From: JBBSUQ01 sp964389755
GTDB taxonomy: Bacteria; Bacteroidota; Bacteroidia; Flavobacteriales_D; Crocinitomicaceae
Direction: 5' to 3'
Assembly: GCA_964389755.1 (NCBI GenBank)
Contig: CAYMEW010000011.1
Span: 31,963 to 95,962, forward strand
Length of the DNA: 64,000 nucleotides
The position numbers were made by a program, and so were the translations under genes. The notes beneath the pieces were generated by a model. The model worked only from the letters and a program-made list of their open reading frames with translations, did not search any database and was not told where the DNA came from. Positions within the stretch are counted from its first letter, which is position 1. Each line of letters starts with the position of its first letter. This document shows positions 18,426 to 27,058 of the stretch, piece by piece.

Positions 18426-19019
18426 ATGAAAATATGCGTTTACGGATTAATGATCGTTATAGCTATCGGCTTACTGATGGCTTGCAAATCGGAACGCTGG
18501 TCTCATGAAACAAGTTGTGAACTTCTTCCATCTGGTGAAAGTAAGATCTTCATCAGTGCCAACGGAGATTACGAACTCCGGATCCCGCCTGACTGGCAGG
18601 CTTATTATTCGGACTGGCTTCCGGACTCATCCTGCGTGACCTTAAACCTGGCACTCGAATCCGAGGACCTGGATTCTACGAACCTGCAGATAATTACGAT
18701 CTTGCGCTATCATTCGCCGCGCAAGAACCTCGAAGATGAAGCCGCGTATGAACTCCATGATTTTGCAGAAAAGCACCCTGATGTGCAAATATCAAATTCC
18801 GGTTTTTATTCCGGGCTCACGCAGAAAGCAGCTTATTTGGGTTATGACGAACAAATCGGCACGGAAAACATGTTGGTCTATCATTTTATGCTTTATGATG
18901 AATCGAATGAATACTACTATATTTTGGGGATGGCAAATACGCGGAATGCGCATACCGGACGGGAATTGTGCAAGTTGCTAAACCTGCTTAAAACATTTCG
19001 CTTCCGCGATGCGGAGTAA
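18426..19019 (+). CDS. Lipoprotein of unknown function
   Basis: The N-terminus ends in a lipobox (IGLLMAC, with Cys at residue 20), so the 197-residue product should be lipid-anchored. The mature domain begins after KSERWSHETSC and has the PDWQAYYSDW and NGDYELRIP features of PsbP/MOG1-like folds that many small lipoproteins share, but the match is by eye only. A gene for another small secreted protein follows 47 nt downstream on the same strand. Confidence 0.7.
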   Translation: MKICVYGLMIVIAIGLLMACKSERWSHETSCELLPSGESKIFISANGDYELRIPPDWQAYYSDWLPDSSCVTLNLALESEDLDSTNLQIITILRYHSPRKNLEDEAAYELHDFAEKHPDVQISNSGFYSGLTQKAAYLGYDEQIGTENMLVYHFMLYDESNEYYYILGMANTRNAHTGRELCKLLNLLKTFRFRDAE

Positions 19020-19066
19020 TCCTTTAATGTGTACATTTAACCGAATTTATAATGAATACCATCCTT

Positions 19067-19453
19067 ATGAAAAAACACATGTTGCTGCTTCTCTTTGTGT
19101 GCGCAGGAGTGATCAGCTTTGCACAGGAATCGAATAAATACGAGAAATTTAAAACCGGGACCTTTACGTATGCCGGAGACGCGTATTCGGGAACAAAGAT
19201 CGTTCGCACAAAGAGCAAACAAACTGAAATTATCAATAATGGCCAGGCGAAGGTTATTATGAAGATCAAATGGATCAATGATTCCACCTATGTTTTGACG
19301 CTGGTAAAGGCCGTAAACGCCCCCGGATGCCTTAAAAAAGGAGATACGATCACGACTGTGATCACAAGTTCAACCGGGAATCAATATACGTTTCGTTCGG
19401 AAACTGCGAATTGCGGAGGCGCTGAAGCCACGATCGTGAAAGTAGAAGACTGA
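19067..19453 (+). CDS. Small secreted protein, conserved in Bacteroidota
   Basis: A signal peptide (KKHMLLLLFVCAGVISFAQ) is followed by a 110-residue all-beta domain with the signature KFKTGTFTY, VRTKSKQTE, IKWINDSTYVLTL and NAPGCLKKGDTI. Similar short proteins occur widely in Bacteroidota, where I recall some carrying a wrong topoisomerase label; nothing here is topoisomerase-like. ATG 19067 puts the signal peptide at the N-terminus, and ATG 19052 would add five residues. Two Cys (PGCLKK and ANCGG) may pair. Function unknown. Confidence 0.7.
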   Translation: MKKHMLLLLFVCAGVISFAQESNKYEKFKTGTFTYAGDAYSGTKIVRTKSKQTEIINNGQAKVIMKIKWINDSTYVLTLVKAVNAPGCLKKGDTITTVITSSTGNQYTFRSETANCGGAEATIVKVED

Positions 19454-19471
19454 TCGAAAGTATCCGGTATT

Positions 19472-19861
19472 TTAGCCGGGAATTTCTTCGGTTAGCACTT
19501 CGTTTCCGGCCTGGTCGAAATAGGTGCAGGTCATTTCGTGCAGGTCGACAACCCATTTTTCAACACCCGTTTCCGCACAGTGATCGCAGAACGTGCTGTA
19601 ATCGCTTTGTCCCTGCTGGTGAGCAAGCAGGTAATCTCTGAACTTCGCGGGTTGTACATTTCCGGAGATGGTTTTTTCAGTGTACATTGCCGGTGAACTT
19701 AGCGAATAGCCGTCCGAAGCGGAATAATCCGTGTGACTGTCCCGAACCCAGGTTACAAAACGCGTTATACCCAATGAACGAAGGTCTTTGGCGTACTGCG
19801 GAAAATCGGAGCCGGTCCGTGTTTTTTCCTGCGCTGTGGTAATTTGTGAAAGTGTAAACAT
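19472..19861 (-). CDS. DUF1398 family protein
   Basis: The 129-residue product has the family's opening MFTLSQITTAQEKTRTGSDF, followed by YAKDLRSLGITRFVTWVRDSHTDY and the C-terminal HQQGQSDYSTFCDHCAETGVEKW. Proteins of this domain (for example E. coli YbcV-like) have no established function. I begin at ATG 19861, which fits the family's usual N-terminus; the open frame extends to 19906 through a TTG. The gene is 73 nt behind a T9SS cargo gene on the same strand and convergent with the gene ending at 19453. Confidence 0.75.
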   Translation of the reverse strand: MFTLSQITTAQEKTRTGSDFPQYAKDLRSLGITRFVTWVRDSHTDYSASDGYSLSSPAMYTEKTISGNVQPAKFRDYLLAHQQGQSDYSTFCDHCAETGVEKWVVDLHEMTCTYFDQAGNEVLTEEIPG

Positions 19862-19933
19862 GTCAACGGTTTTAACATCGGGAAACGCATCCCGAATTAG
19901 TTGCAAGGTAGGTAAAAAGTCGTCATTTTGTTC

Positions 19934-21709
19934 TTACTCTCTGACCACGCGATATACTTTGCTCCCCATTTCGGTCTCCATAGCCACGAAATAAACCCCG
20001 GGTACAGAACTGAGAGAAAGCTGAAGCTTGTCGCGATTCATGTAAATCTCCGAAAAATGCATTTTTCCCTGCAGGTCCGTAATTGTAACGCGTATTTCTC
20101 CGAAGGTTTTGCCCAGGTCTGCTGTGAAAGTTCCGCTGTTCGGGTTTGGATAAATCCGCATTTCAGGAAAGGTGCTCTCCGCTAAACCTGCGGTCTGAAT
20201 GACTTTCGTATCGAAATAATGACACCCGGAAGTGTCCTTACATGCACTTTGAGTCAGAACCACGGCATAATAACCACTCACAACCGGGCTGAATTCCATG
20301 GACGTTTCTCCATTGAGTTCGGTGCCGCTGATGCAATTGATCCACTGGTAATCGGCGTCCGTTTCCAGGGCAGATAGTATGCTTTCATTGATCGTCACGG
20401 TTGTGTCGGGATCCGTGAAGGAAAGGGTCGTGGTCACGATGCTGTCATGTCCCCAGGTATTGGTAAACGTATCCGTATATATTCCGGCCGTACTCACCCA
20501 GGAACCCCCGAGAAAAATACTGTCTTTCGTACAAATACGCGTTTCCTGGTACTCGTGACTGATGAGCATGTTGAGCCAGATCCGGCCCGGCTGAAAATTT
20601 TGATTGACGGTAAAAACATCTATGTCGGTGTCATTGTCGACATCGGCATAAGCCAGTTCCACGGTACTCGAGTCCATGAAGTGAAAGATATCGGTGAAAG
20701 TTCCGTCTCCGTTATTGTGCTGCAAAATGGCAGGGGAGTGGTCATCGAATTGCCCGATCAGGAGGTCGGGAACATTGTCGAGGTCAAAATCGGCTGAGAT
20801 TACGCAATGGGCATACGAATTCGGCAGAATGTCAAAATCGTAGGTGAAATTTCCGTTTCCGTCGTTCAGGTAAACCGGGCTGGGGTCTAGGATATTCGCA
20901 AAAATGAGATCCGGGTAAGAATCGCCGTTCAGATCCTGCAAAAGTACATCACGCGCATGGTCGTTGCTCAAGACCTGTCCGCTCATTGTAAAGTTTCCAT
21001 TGCCATCATTGAGCCACAATTGCGGTTGTGCATTCTGCGGACTGCAACAATTCACTTCCACGACATCGATATCGCCGTCCTGGTCCACGTCGGCAGCTGA
21101 AAGAGCTGAGGTATGCACGTTATTACTGATCCCGATCAGTTGGCCACTATCGGTGAAATGTCCTGTACCGTCGTTTAGCCAAACTTTATTGTAGGAATTG
21201 ACTCCACCTTTGTTTCCTACATAAGCATCCAGATCACCGTCCTGGTCCACGTCGATCAGCAGAATATCTCCCGAATCCTGGTTTCCGAGTAACTGGCCGC
21301 TGTCGGTAAAGTTCCCGTTTCCATCGTTCAACCACACGCGGTTCGCCGGGTCGTTCGCAAAGAACAGGTCGATATCCCCATCGTTGTCCACGTCTCCAAC
21401 GGCCACACCATACGAGGGCGTGTTGCCAAGCAGTTGATGTAATATAAAGTCTCCGCTGCCATCGTTGAACCACACTTCGTTGGCATTGAGCGTGCTCGTT
21501 CCGATATAGGCGTAAACGCTCCGCACGAGGTCCTGGTCACCGTCACCGTCGAAGTCTGCAAATTGTGCTGCATTCGGGAAGGTTCCTGGCAGTTCGTCTC
21601 CAACAACGAATTGCTGCGCACCTGCAAACTGTGCGAAAAGGATCGAGGTGCAAGCAAAAAACAGGGATAAGCGATGTAAAGTTGATTGGAGTGTGGTTCG
21701 AATATGCAT
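19934..21709 (-). CDS. FG-GAP/VCBS-repeat surface protein with T9SS sorting domain
   Basis: A signal peptide (about 1-32, ending QFAGAQ) leads into a beta-propeller made of at least seven VCBS repeats such as FADFDGDGDQDLVRS, VGDVDNDGDIDLFFA, AADVDQDGDIDVVEV and YADVDNDTDIDVFTV. Each repeat is paired with a WLNDGNGNFT strand unit. A short linker with Cys residues (ICTKDSIFLGG, CISGTELNG) precedes a type A T9SS sorting domain (IYPNPNSGTFTADL to YRVVRE). I choose ATG 21709. It is smaller than the protein at 3555-7526 but of the same type. Surface-exposed or released; ligand unknown. Confidence 0.9.
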   Translation of the reverse strand: MHIRTTLQSTLHRLSLFFACTSILFAQFAGAQQFVVGDELPGTFPNAAQFADFDGDGDQDLVRSVYAYIGTSTLNANEVWFNDGSGDFILHQLLGNTPSYGVAVGDVDNDGDIDLFFANDPANRVWLNDGNGNFTDSGQLLGNQDSGDILLIDVDQDGDLDAYVGNKGGVNSYNKVWLNDGTGHFTDSGQLIGISNNVHTSALSAADVDQDGDIDVVEVNCCSPQNAQPQLWLNDGNGNFTMSGQVLSNDHARDVLLQDLNGDSYPDLIFANILDPSPVYLNDGNGNFTYDFDILPNSYAHCVISADFDLDNVPDLLIGQFDDHSPAILQHNNGDGTFTDIFHFMDSSTVELAYADVDNDTDIDVFTVNQNFQPGRIWLNMLISHEYQETRICTKDSIFLGGSWVSTAGIYTDTFTNTWGHDSIVTTTLSFTDPDTTVTINESILSALETDADYQWINCISGTELNGETSMEFSPVVSGYYAVVLTQSACKDTSGCHYFDTKVIQTAGLAESTFPEMRIYPNPNSGTFTADLGKTFGEIRVTITDLQGKMHFSEIYMNRDKLQLSLSSVPGVYFVAMETEMGSKVYRVVRE

Positions 21710-21760
21710 AGGAGGATCGATACGTTTTAAAAGCTGTAAAAATAAGAAACATTGTGTTTT

Positions 21761-21796
21761 AAAAAACCTCCGCCCCGGAGAAAGGGACGAAGGTTG
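21761..21796 (-). terminator. Terminator after the S74/T9SS gene
   Basis: On the minus strand AACCTTCGTCCC pairs with GGGGCGGAGGTT across a 7-nt loop (one T-G wobble and one mismatch), followed by six T residues. It lies 22 nt past the stop of the gene ending at 21818 and separates it from the next T9SS gene. Confidence 0.7.
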
Positions 21797-21817
21797 CACG
21801 AATCGGCGAAGCGTTCA

Positions 21818-24817
21818 TTAATATTTAACCATGTATTTCGTGGCGATTTGTTTGCCATCCGCCACCAGCGTATATGAATACGTACCCATGCTGAGGTCGT
21901 CTGCAAATACGCGCAGTTCTCCGTTACCGCGTTCGCTGATCTCAACAGTCTGAATCAGGCGGCCCGTTTTATCGTAAAACAGCAATTGCGCGCGCTGTAC
22001 ACTTTCGGGGATTACGTAGCTGATCACAGTCGACTCGGCAAAGGGATTCGGAACGTTCTGGTTGAGAACGATGCTATTTTTATCCGAAAGCCGTACTTCC
22101 ATCATTTCGCGAAGTTGTTCCTGTACTTCCCGGCTGTTTTGATGCACGGCCATCTGGTTCATTTCACAGAGGTCAGGCATGAGGTTGCTCAGGCAACTTT
22201 CGATGGCCGAAAGCCGGTCGTTCAGGTCTTTTAATTCATTTTTCAGCGAATCGTTTTCAGCTGCGAGGCTGTCGATGATAGCGTTTTGTTCCTGGTGCCC
22301 AGCTATCAGTACGGGAATGAGTTCCTGATAATTAATCGATTTGAATGTGAAGCCGGCTTCCAATACGTTGCCTGCCTCGTCAAGCTGGTCCGGATGATTC
22401 GTCTCTTTCACGAGATCGGGTAATACTGTTTCTACTTCCTGCGCGATTAAACCGATTTGTTTTCCAGTGCTCAGTGGGAGGGACGGAAAATCACTGATCC
22501 TAAAATCGTATGAAACCGGGTGTAACTGCTCGAGAATGTTGCTGGCGTTGTCAAAATCAGACACGTTCTGTTTGAACATGCTATCGGAAAGGTTTTGATA
22601 GTTTACAGCAAACAGATCGCCGGCAAAGTATCCGGCCCAGTTATTCGATGTGGCACCTCCGCCGGATGCGTATACACCGTAAGCTGAAGTTCCTCCCCAG
22701 GCTGTCGCCATTAAACCGATGTTTGTTCCGGTTGCATCTCCCGATGAAGCTACAGCCCCGGTTCCACCGGCTCCGCCACTCGTTCTGAAAACACCGGCTG
22801 TATTATTGGATGTACCACCGATCGGTTCCTGCACCACGCCCTGTACGCCAAAATTATTTGGTGCGCCGGTGGCAAAAAAATCACCGCCTTTATTGATTAT
22901 AAACTGAGATGTATTTTGGACGCCAATGGAAAATCCTTTTACGCCCACAAGTTCGGAGCCTGCAACAGTTGAAACATCCCGGTTTATACCTGAAATAGCT
23001 ATCGATCCCTGGTTGGTCTGAGAAGGGTGTAACTGGATGACGCTCAATTTTGCTTCCAGCGGCGTGGCACAATCGTAACCGATGCCAATGTGATTTTGCC
23101 CGAAAAGGCCGTTATTTTCAAAGAAGAGGTTATAATCATTGAGGTTCACTTTAGAATCCGACTGAAGATTGGCGGCACCGGTGTTATCGCTGCACGGTGT
23201 AAATCCCCCAGACGGAGTTAATGTTCCCCAGGTACCGTCTCCGAGTAAAACCTGCGTATTGTCATTCGGGAATTCAAGGCGCGAGAGCTCGACGTCCTGA
23301 GCACCGTTTCCCTGCTCGAGCCCGAGTATCAGTGACTGTCCGCCCTGCGCCGGGATATTGCGAAAGCGTCCGTTTCCGTCGACGTCAATGCGTTCGCTGG
23401 GAGCCGCGGCAATACCGCCCGGACCGTAATCGCCGAATCCCCAAAACTGGTTCGACTCCTGGATACGTCCCATTTCACCATAGGTGGCGTTGAGGAAAAG
23501 CAGGTTACTGCTGCCGAAGCCAATAGCGGATTGCTCTACCTCCGCGTAAGCCGTGCTCGTAATTCCAGTAAAGAGTGTGGCACCGTTCGATGCGGTAAGC
23601 GTTCCGAAATCCATCCAGTTTGCGAAGCCCTGGTTTACGTTCGTACCGAGGTGCAATAAGGCACGCGGCTGCGTGATCGGGGAACTCCCGAGATAATTAA
23701 TTGCCACACGTGTAACGTTTGTATATCCAAACGAGGATGCGGCCACGCCGGGAGCCGTTGTGCTGAGTATGCGCATGCGTTCGCCGCTCTGGGTGTTGCC
23801 CGGCGAGTTGTCCCAGTCTGTCTGGATGATAAACGGTGTATATTCCTGCCAGCGCAGGTAGCCGCTCAGGTAGGAAATACCACTTGCGGTGATCAGGTCG
23901 TTGTCGATTCCCCAGCGCAGTCCGTCATTGGCCGTTTCGCCCGTTCCCGGTGTGGAGGTACCATCGCGCCGATAGGTGATCTGCCCAAAACCGTAGGGCT
24001 CATTTAAACTACCAGATTGCCAGTCGTAACTCATGTGTAGTAGTGACTGGGGAGTTGTGTAAAGGTTAGTTGGCGTGCCAGTAGTGTTGACACCGAAGGT
24101 GTTTCCGAAACCGATGCGACCCGCACCTGTAAAACGTGCAATATGCAGCCCATCAATGTCATCGGTTGCGCGGAGATTGGAGGTATTGTAACCTGTCCCA
24201 TTACCGGAAGTCGTAAAACGAAAGGAAAGGTCATCCGGGCCTGAGGCACCACCTTGATTGTCTGCCCATGAGATGATTGTTTCTGTTACATCATAGTCCG
24301 TTCCAAGTTGTCGTTGCCCTATATATGCGAGATCGTTATTCGATGTAAATGTAACACCTGTCTTCATCCAGGGCCGATAGCCAAATTGCTGAGTAAACGT
24401 ACCGTCGCCATTTAGATGCAATTGTGAATAGGCACCTTTAGAACTGTAAAGTTCGTTGGGTCCACCTAAATATGTGGGAGTGTTTTGACCGATAAGCAAG
24501 TAGCCGGTGGTATTTACGTCTTGGCTAAATCCATAAGTATCAATTGTGTATTGATTGCTTGCGCTCGTAAATATACCATTTAGCTTCATTCGGTAAGTCG
24601 TACCGGTAAGTCCACCCGTAATAAAATACATCGGACTGTTCCAGCGCGTACCGATAATATTATTGACATAGCCATTTGCATTCGTATTGCCGCCGCGTGA
24701 CCAGTAATCGCCGCTATTAATGCCCCCATTTGCCGGGTTGGTTATGGTGGGGACCTGTTGTGCGTAGCTACTAGCCGTTAAAAATAGCAAAGCACTTACG
24801 TAGAATAATCTTTTCAT
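21818..24817 (-). CDS. Surface protein with S74-type chaperone domain and T9SS sorting domain
   Basis: The 999-residue product begins with a signal peptide (LFYVSALLFLTASSYAQQ) and a long beta-rich fibre-like region (20-780) full of G, N, T and S with phage-tail-like wording (LYSSKGAYSQLHLNGDGTF, RIGFGNTFGVNTTGTPT). From about 780 it has an intramolecular chaperone/peptidase S74 domain (NLSDSMFKQNVSDF, KQIGLIAQEVETVLPDLV, INYQELIPVLIAGHQEQN), which in tail spikes helps trimerise the fibre and then cuts itself off. A coiled coil (about 865-895) and a T9SS sorting domain (NVPNPFAESTVISY to KYMVKY) close it. A trimeric surface fibre is the best guess. Confidence 0.88.
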   Translation of the reverse strand: MKRLFYVSALLFLTASSYAQQVPTITNPANGGINSGDYWSRGGNTNANGYVNNIIGTRWNSPMYFITGGLTGTTYRMKLNGIFTSASNQYTIDTYGFSQDVNTTGYLLIGQNTPTYLGGPNELYSSKGAYSQLHLNGDGTFTQQFGYRPWMKTGVTFTSNNDLAYIGQRQLGTDYDVTETIISWADNQGGASGPDDLSFRFTTSGNGTGYNTSNLRATDDIDGLHIARFTGAGRIGFGNTFGVNTTGTPTNLYTTPQSLLHMSYDWQSGSLNEPYGFGQITYRRDGTSTPGTGETANDGLRWGIDNDLITASGISYLSGYLRWQEYTPFIIQTDWDNSPGNTQSGERMRILSTTAPGVAASSFGYTNVTRVAINYLGSSPITQPRALLHLGTNVNQGFANWMDFGTLTASNGATLFTGITSTAYAEVEQSAIGFGSSNLLFLNATYGEMGRIQESNQFWGFGDYGPGGIAAAPSERIDVDGNGRFRNIPAQGGQSLILGLEQGNGAQDVELSRLEFPNDNTQVLLGDGTWGTLTPSGGFTPCSDNTGAANLQSDSKVNLNDYNLFFENNGLFGQNHIGIGYDCATPLEAKLSVIQLHPSQTNQGSIAISGINRDVSTVAGSELVGVKGFSIGVQNTSQFIINKGGDFFATGAPNNFGVQGVVQEPIGGTSNNTAGVFRTSGGAGGTGAVASSGDATGTNIGLMATAWGGTSAYGVYASGGGATSNNWAGYFAGDLFAVNYQNLSDSMFKQNVSDFDNASNILEQLHPVSYDFRISDFPSLPLSTGKQIGLIAQEVETVLPDLVKETNHPDQLDEAGNVLEAGFTFKSINYQELIPVLIAGHQEQNAIIDSLAAENDSLKNELKDLNDRLSAIESCLSNLMPDLCEMNQMAVHQNSREVQEQLREMMEVRLSDKNSIVLNQNVPNPFAESTVISYVIPESVQRAQLLFYDKTGRLIQTVEISERGNGELRVFADDLSMGTYSYTLVADGKQIATKYMVKY

Positions 24818-25312
24818 AAGATAAGTTTTTTACTTATCGGCTGATCAAAGATTCCATTAGACTGCGTCCTCATTTATTCCTGAGTTGAGTAGGATATAGT
24901 GCAAAGGAAGATTTGTGTTGGCTTAATTAAAAAAGTGTTTCAAAAACTCAGGTGCAAATTAAATTACCTGCTAAAAATAAAAACTCTTGAATTGGATGCT
25001 CAGCGATAAGTGTTCAGTAATTTGTGTTTTCATGAACGAAGCCCATGGGGCCGATCCCGAACCCGGGAGTCAACAGGCTTGCAAAGATAGTTCATATCCC
25101 ATGAACGTATTTGCGGATCGATCGTTGGATGTCTGATTCGTAGTAGTTGTTTTAGTGAATAGTTTAAATAGTTTATTACCCGAGCGGTCTCCTGTCAAAA
25201 ATATTAAAATCATTTTTGTTAAACAACTTTTTATTTTCAGTCAGGTGAAGTTTGTAAATATTAAGTTAGGAATGGTATTTTAGCCCCTGTTTTCCACAGG
25301 AAAATCTGAACC
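24818..25312. other. 495-nt intergenic region between divergent genes
   Basis: AT-rich and without a credible gene. On the minus strand, CAAAGATA at 25082-25089 reads as a perfect -7 box (TATCTTTG) for the S74/T9SS gene, which would give a 5' leader of about 260 nt. Directly inside that leader is a GC-rich hairpin (TCCCG-AACC-CGGGA, 25055-25068). A second small inverted repeat, GTTCA/TGAAC, lies at about 25091-25107. No terminator or known riboswitch pattern is visible. Confidence 0.4.
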
Positions 25313-26086
25313 ATGCGCGAGAATTTTGTTTTGCTTAAAACGTTTACGAACCTGACGGAGGCCTATGAGGCGCAGGTCGTACTTGAGTCGGCGGGGATTA
25401 TGTCCGGACTTGAAAATGAACTGTCCGTCCAGGTATTGCACGCGTCCAATGCTACCGCGGTAAAGCTACTCGTCCCCGAAAGCCAGTTGCTCCTTGCGAA
25501 AAAAGTTTTACAGCAGGCAAAATTCATAGGTCCGCAAACTGTTCGTGAATTGCCTCTCATACTGCGAAAACTGGATAACTTCACAAAACGCATCCCGCTG
25601 ATTCGAAAATGGCAGCTTCTGCCGCGACTTTTCACGCTGACTGCGCTGCTGCTTACGCTGATCATCACGCCGATCGTTATTTCCGGTATGCCCGATCTGC
25701 GGGAGCGGCTTGTGCATGCCTGGTGTGTTGATCGCGTTCTGTACCGTGGAAAAGTGGTCAGCCTGCCGCTGCCCTCCGTTTATTTCACCAGAAATGATTG
25801 CAGTCCGTGGTACATTCATTTTGAACAGAACGGATCTGTTTCCCTGCCATGTGTGGAAAAGGGGAGTATCGTCAGCATGGAATGGAGCAAAAGTAAAAAT
25901 GGCGAGATCTTTTTGCGCGGAATTCCGAAAGAGGTTCTGAATTATGATCACAAATCCGGAGAGCTCGTACAGGTCATTGAATCCGATAGTTCGAGTGCTT
26001 TCTATACGGGAACGTATGAACTTTCGTTGACAGGAAATTACCTGGAACTGAAATCCGATCGCATCCGTATTCAGGCCCACAGGTAA
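25313..26086 (+). CDS. DUF2007-like membrane-anchored protein
   Basis: Residues 1-70 resemble the DUF2007 (putative signal-transducing) domain: FVLLKTFTNLTEAYEAQVVL, LESAGIMSGLENE and VKLLVPESQLLLAKKVL fit its ferredoxin-like fold. A membrane helix follows (LFTLTALLLTLIITPIVISG, about 107-126), then an all-beta soluble domain (about 140-257, VYFTRNDCSPWYIHFEQNGS to SLTGNYLELKSDR) that looks lipocalin-like. The partner or signal is unknown. It is 55 nt upstream of the tandem-repeat gene and may be co-transcribed. Confidence 0.65.
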   Translation: MRENFVLLKTFTNLTEAYEAQVVLESAGIMSGLENELSVQVLHASNATAVKLLVPESQLLLAKKVLQQAKFIGPQTVRELPLILRKLDNFTKRIPLIRKWQLLPRLFTLTALLLTLIITPIVISGMPDLRERLVHAWCVDRVLYRGKVVSLPLPSVYFTRNDCSPWYIHFEQNGSVSLPCVEKGSIVSMEWSKSKNGEIFLRGIPKEVLNYDHKSGELVQVIESDSSSAFYTGTYELSLTGNYLELKSDRIRIQAHR

Positions 26087-26141
26087 GGTCTTCAGGGATT
26101 CTTTTTCGCAATATGCGTATATTTAAACCAAAATCGCAACC

Positions 26142-26606
26142 ATGAAACACAGCCTTCTGATCGCCGCTTGTCTATTCGTATTCCTTTCCGTAAGTGCTCA
26201 AAATAAGGTGTACAAAGGAAATTCTTCTGCCTGGTCCGATTGTCTGTTCAGTACAGAAGGCAATAAAGTATATACGGGCAATTCTCATTCCTGGACGGAT
26301 TGCCGTTATACGATCGAAAATCAAAAGGTTTATTCGGGGAATTCGACTTCCTGGACGGATTGCCTCTTTACGATCGATGGTGACAAGATCTACCGCGGGA
26401 ACTCCAGTTCCTGGACCGATTGTCTCTATACGATTCGTGATAATAAGATCTACCGTGGAAATTCGACCAGTTATTCGGATTGTCTTTTTACCATAGAAGC
26501 GAACAAGGTTTACCGGGGCAACTCGACGAGCTATTCGGATTGTGTGGCTACCATCGACGGACTCATGAAGTATGCATTAATTGCAATTTTATGCGGACCT
26601 TATTGA
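26142..26606 (+). CDS. Secreted protein built from six 20-residue tandem repeats
   Basis: A signal peptide (MKHSLLIAACLFVFLSVSAQ) is followed by six consecutive 20-residue units with no gaps, consensus (N)K(V/I)Y.GNS.S(W/Y)(S/T)DC.(F/Y)TI..: residues 21-40, 41-60, 61-80, 81-100, 101-120 and 121-140. Each unit has one invariant Cys after Asp, so the mature protein carries six regularly spaced thiols plus one in the short tail (ILCGPY). The pattern suggests a closed or solenoidal beta structure. I know similar repeats in other Bacteroidota but no function. A -7 like TATATTTA lies shortly upstream. Confidence 0.8.
   Translation: MKHSLLIAACLFVFLSVSAQNKVYKGNSSAWSDCLFSTEGNKVYTGNSHSWTDCRYTIENQKVYSGNSTSWTDCLFTIDGDKIYRGNSSSWTDCLYTIRDNKIYRGNSTSYSDCLFTIEANKVYRGNSTSYSDCVATIDGLMKYALIAILCGPY
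26202..26561 (+). repeat. Six in-frame 60-bp tandem repeats
   Basis: Six 60-bp units encode the 20-residue repeats of the protein at 26142-26606. The period is exact, with no insertions or deletions. DNA identity is looser than protein identity, with the most conserved core being the codons for GGNS-like, TCC-TGG-ACG-GAT-TG type segments. Confidence 0.85.
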
Positions 26607-26661
26607 AATATGGACATTGATAAATAAAGAAGTGCGGTTTAAACAAAACAAGATCATTCTC

Positions 26662-27057
26662 ATGAGAAAAATACACTTTGCCTTTGTCCTGCTGGGATTG
26701 CTTACGCTCGCTTCCTGTGGTTCCACCGAAAAAGGAACGAGATACGCCGATAAATTCTTTGGTCTGCTGGTCCGGGAAAAATTTCAGGAGGCAGGTAAAA
26801 TGCTTGATGTGGCTGAAAAAGAGGATGCCACCGCGATTTCGCAAACTTTTGGTCGGCACCCCGATTTGGGAAAATTGCAATCGGCGAAAAAGCAGTTGGG
26901 TTTTAATACAAGTTATTCGAACGGAGTTACGGTTGTCAGGCTGCCGTATGAACTTACCTACGAACAGGGTGCGATCAGCGTACAGGTTCGCCTCGTTGAT
27001 CGGGGGAAAGCCCTGAAGATCGAAGGAATTCGAAAGTTAACGGAAGTAACCAAGTGA
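26662..27057 (+). CDS. Small lipoprotein, DUF4878/nuclear-transport-factor-like
   Basis: A lipobox (LLTLASC, with Cys at about residue 19) marks a lipoprotein of 131 residues. The mature part (YADKFFGLLVREKFQEAGKM, VVRLPYELTYEQGAISVQV, VDRGKALKIEGIRKL) has the helix-then-sheet order of small NTF2-like or DUF4878-like domains. ATG 26662 is preferred, as the 27 upstream codons have no coding character. It ends 1 nt before the next gene's ATG, so the two are translationally close. Confidence 0.7.
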   Translation: MRKIHFAFVLLGLLTLASCGSTEKGTRYADKFFGLLVREKFQEAGKMLDVAEKEDATAISQTFGRHPDLGKLQSAKKQLGFNTSYSNGVTVVRLPYELTYEQGAISVQVRLVDRGKALKIEGIRKLTEVTK

Positions 27058-27058
27058 C

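Noticed and set aside
26202..26561. Regular 60-bp repeats, considered as a CRISPR array
   Set aside because: No spacers: every unit is coding and in frame, and no cas genes are nearby.
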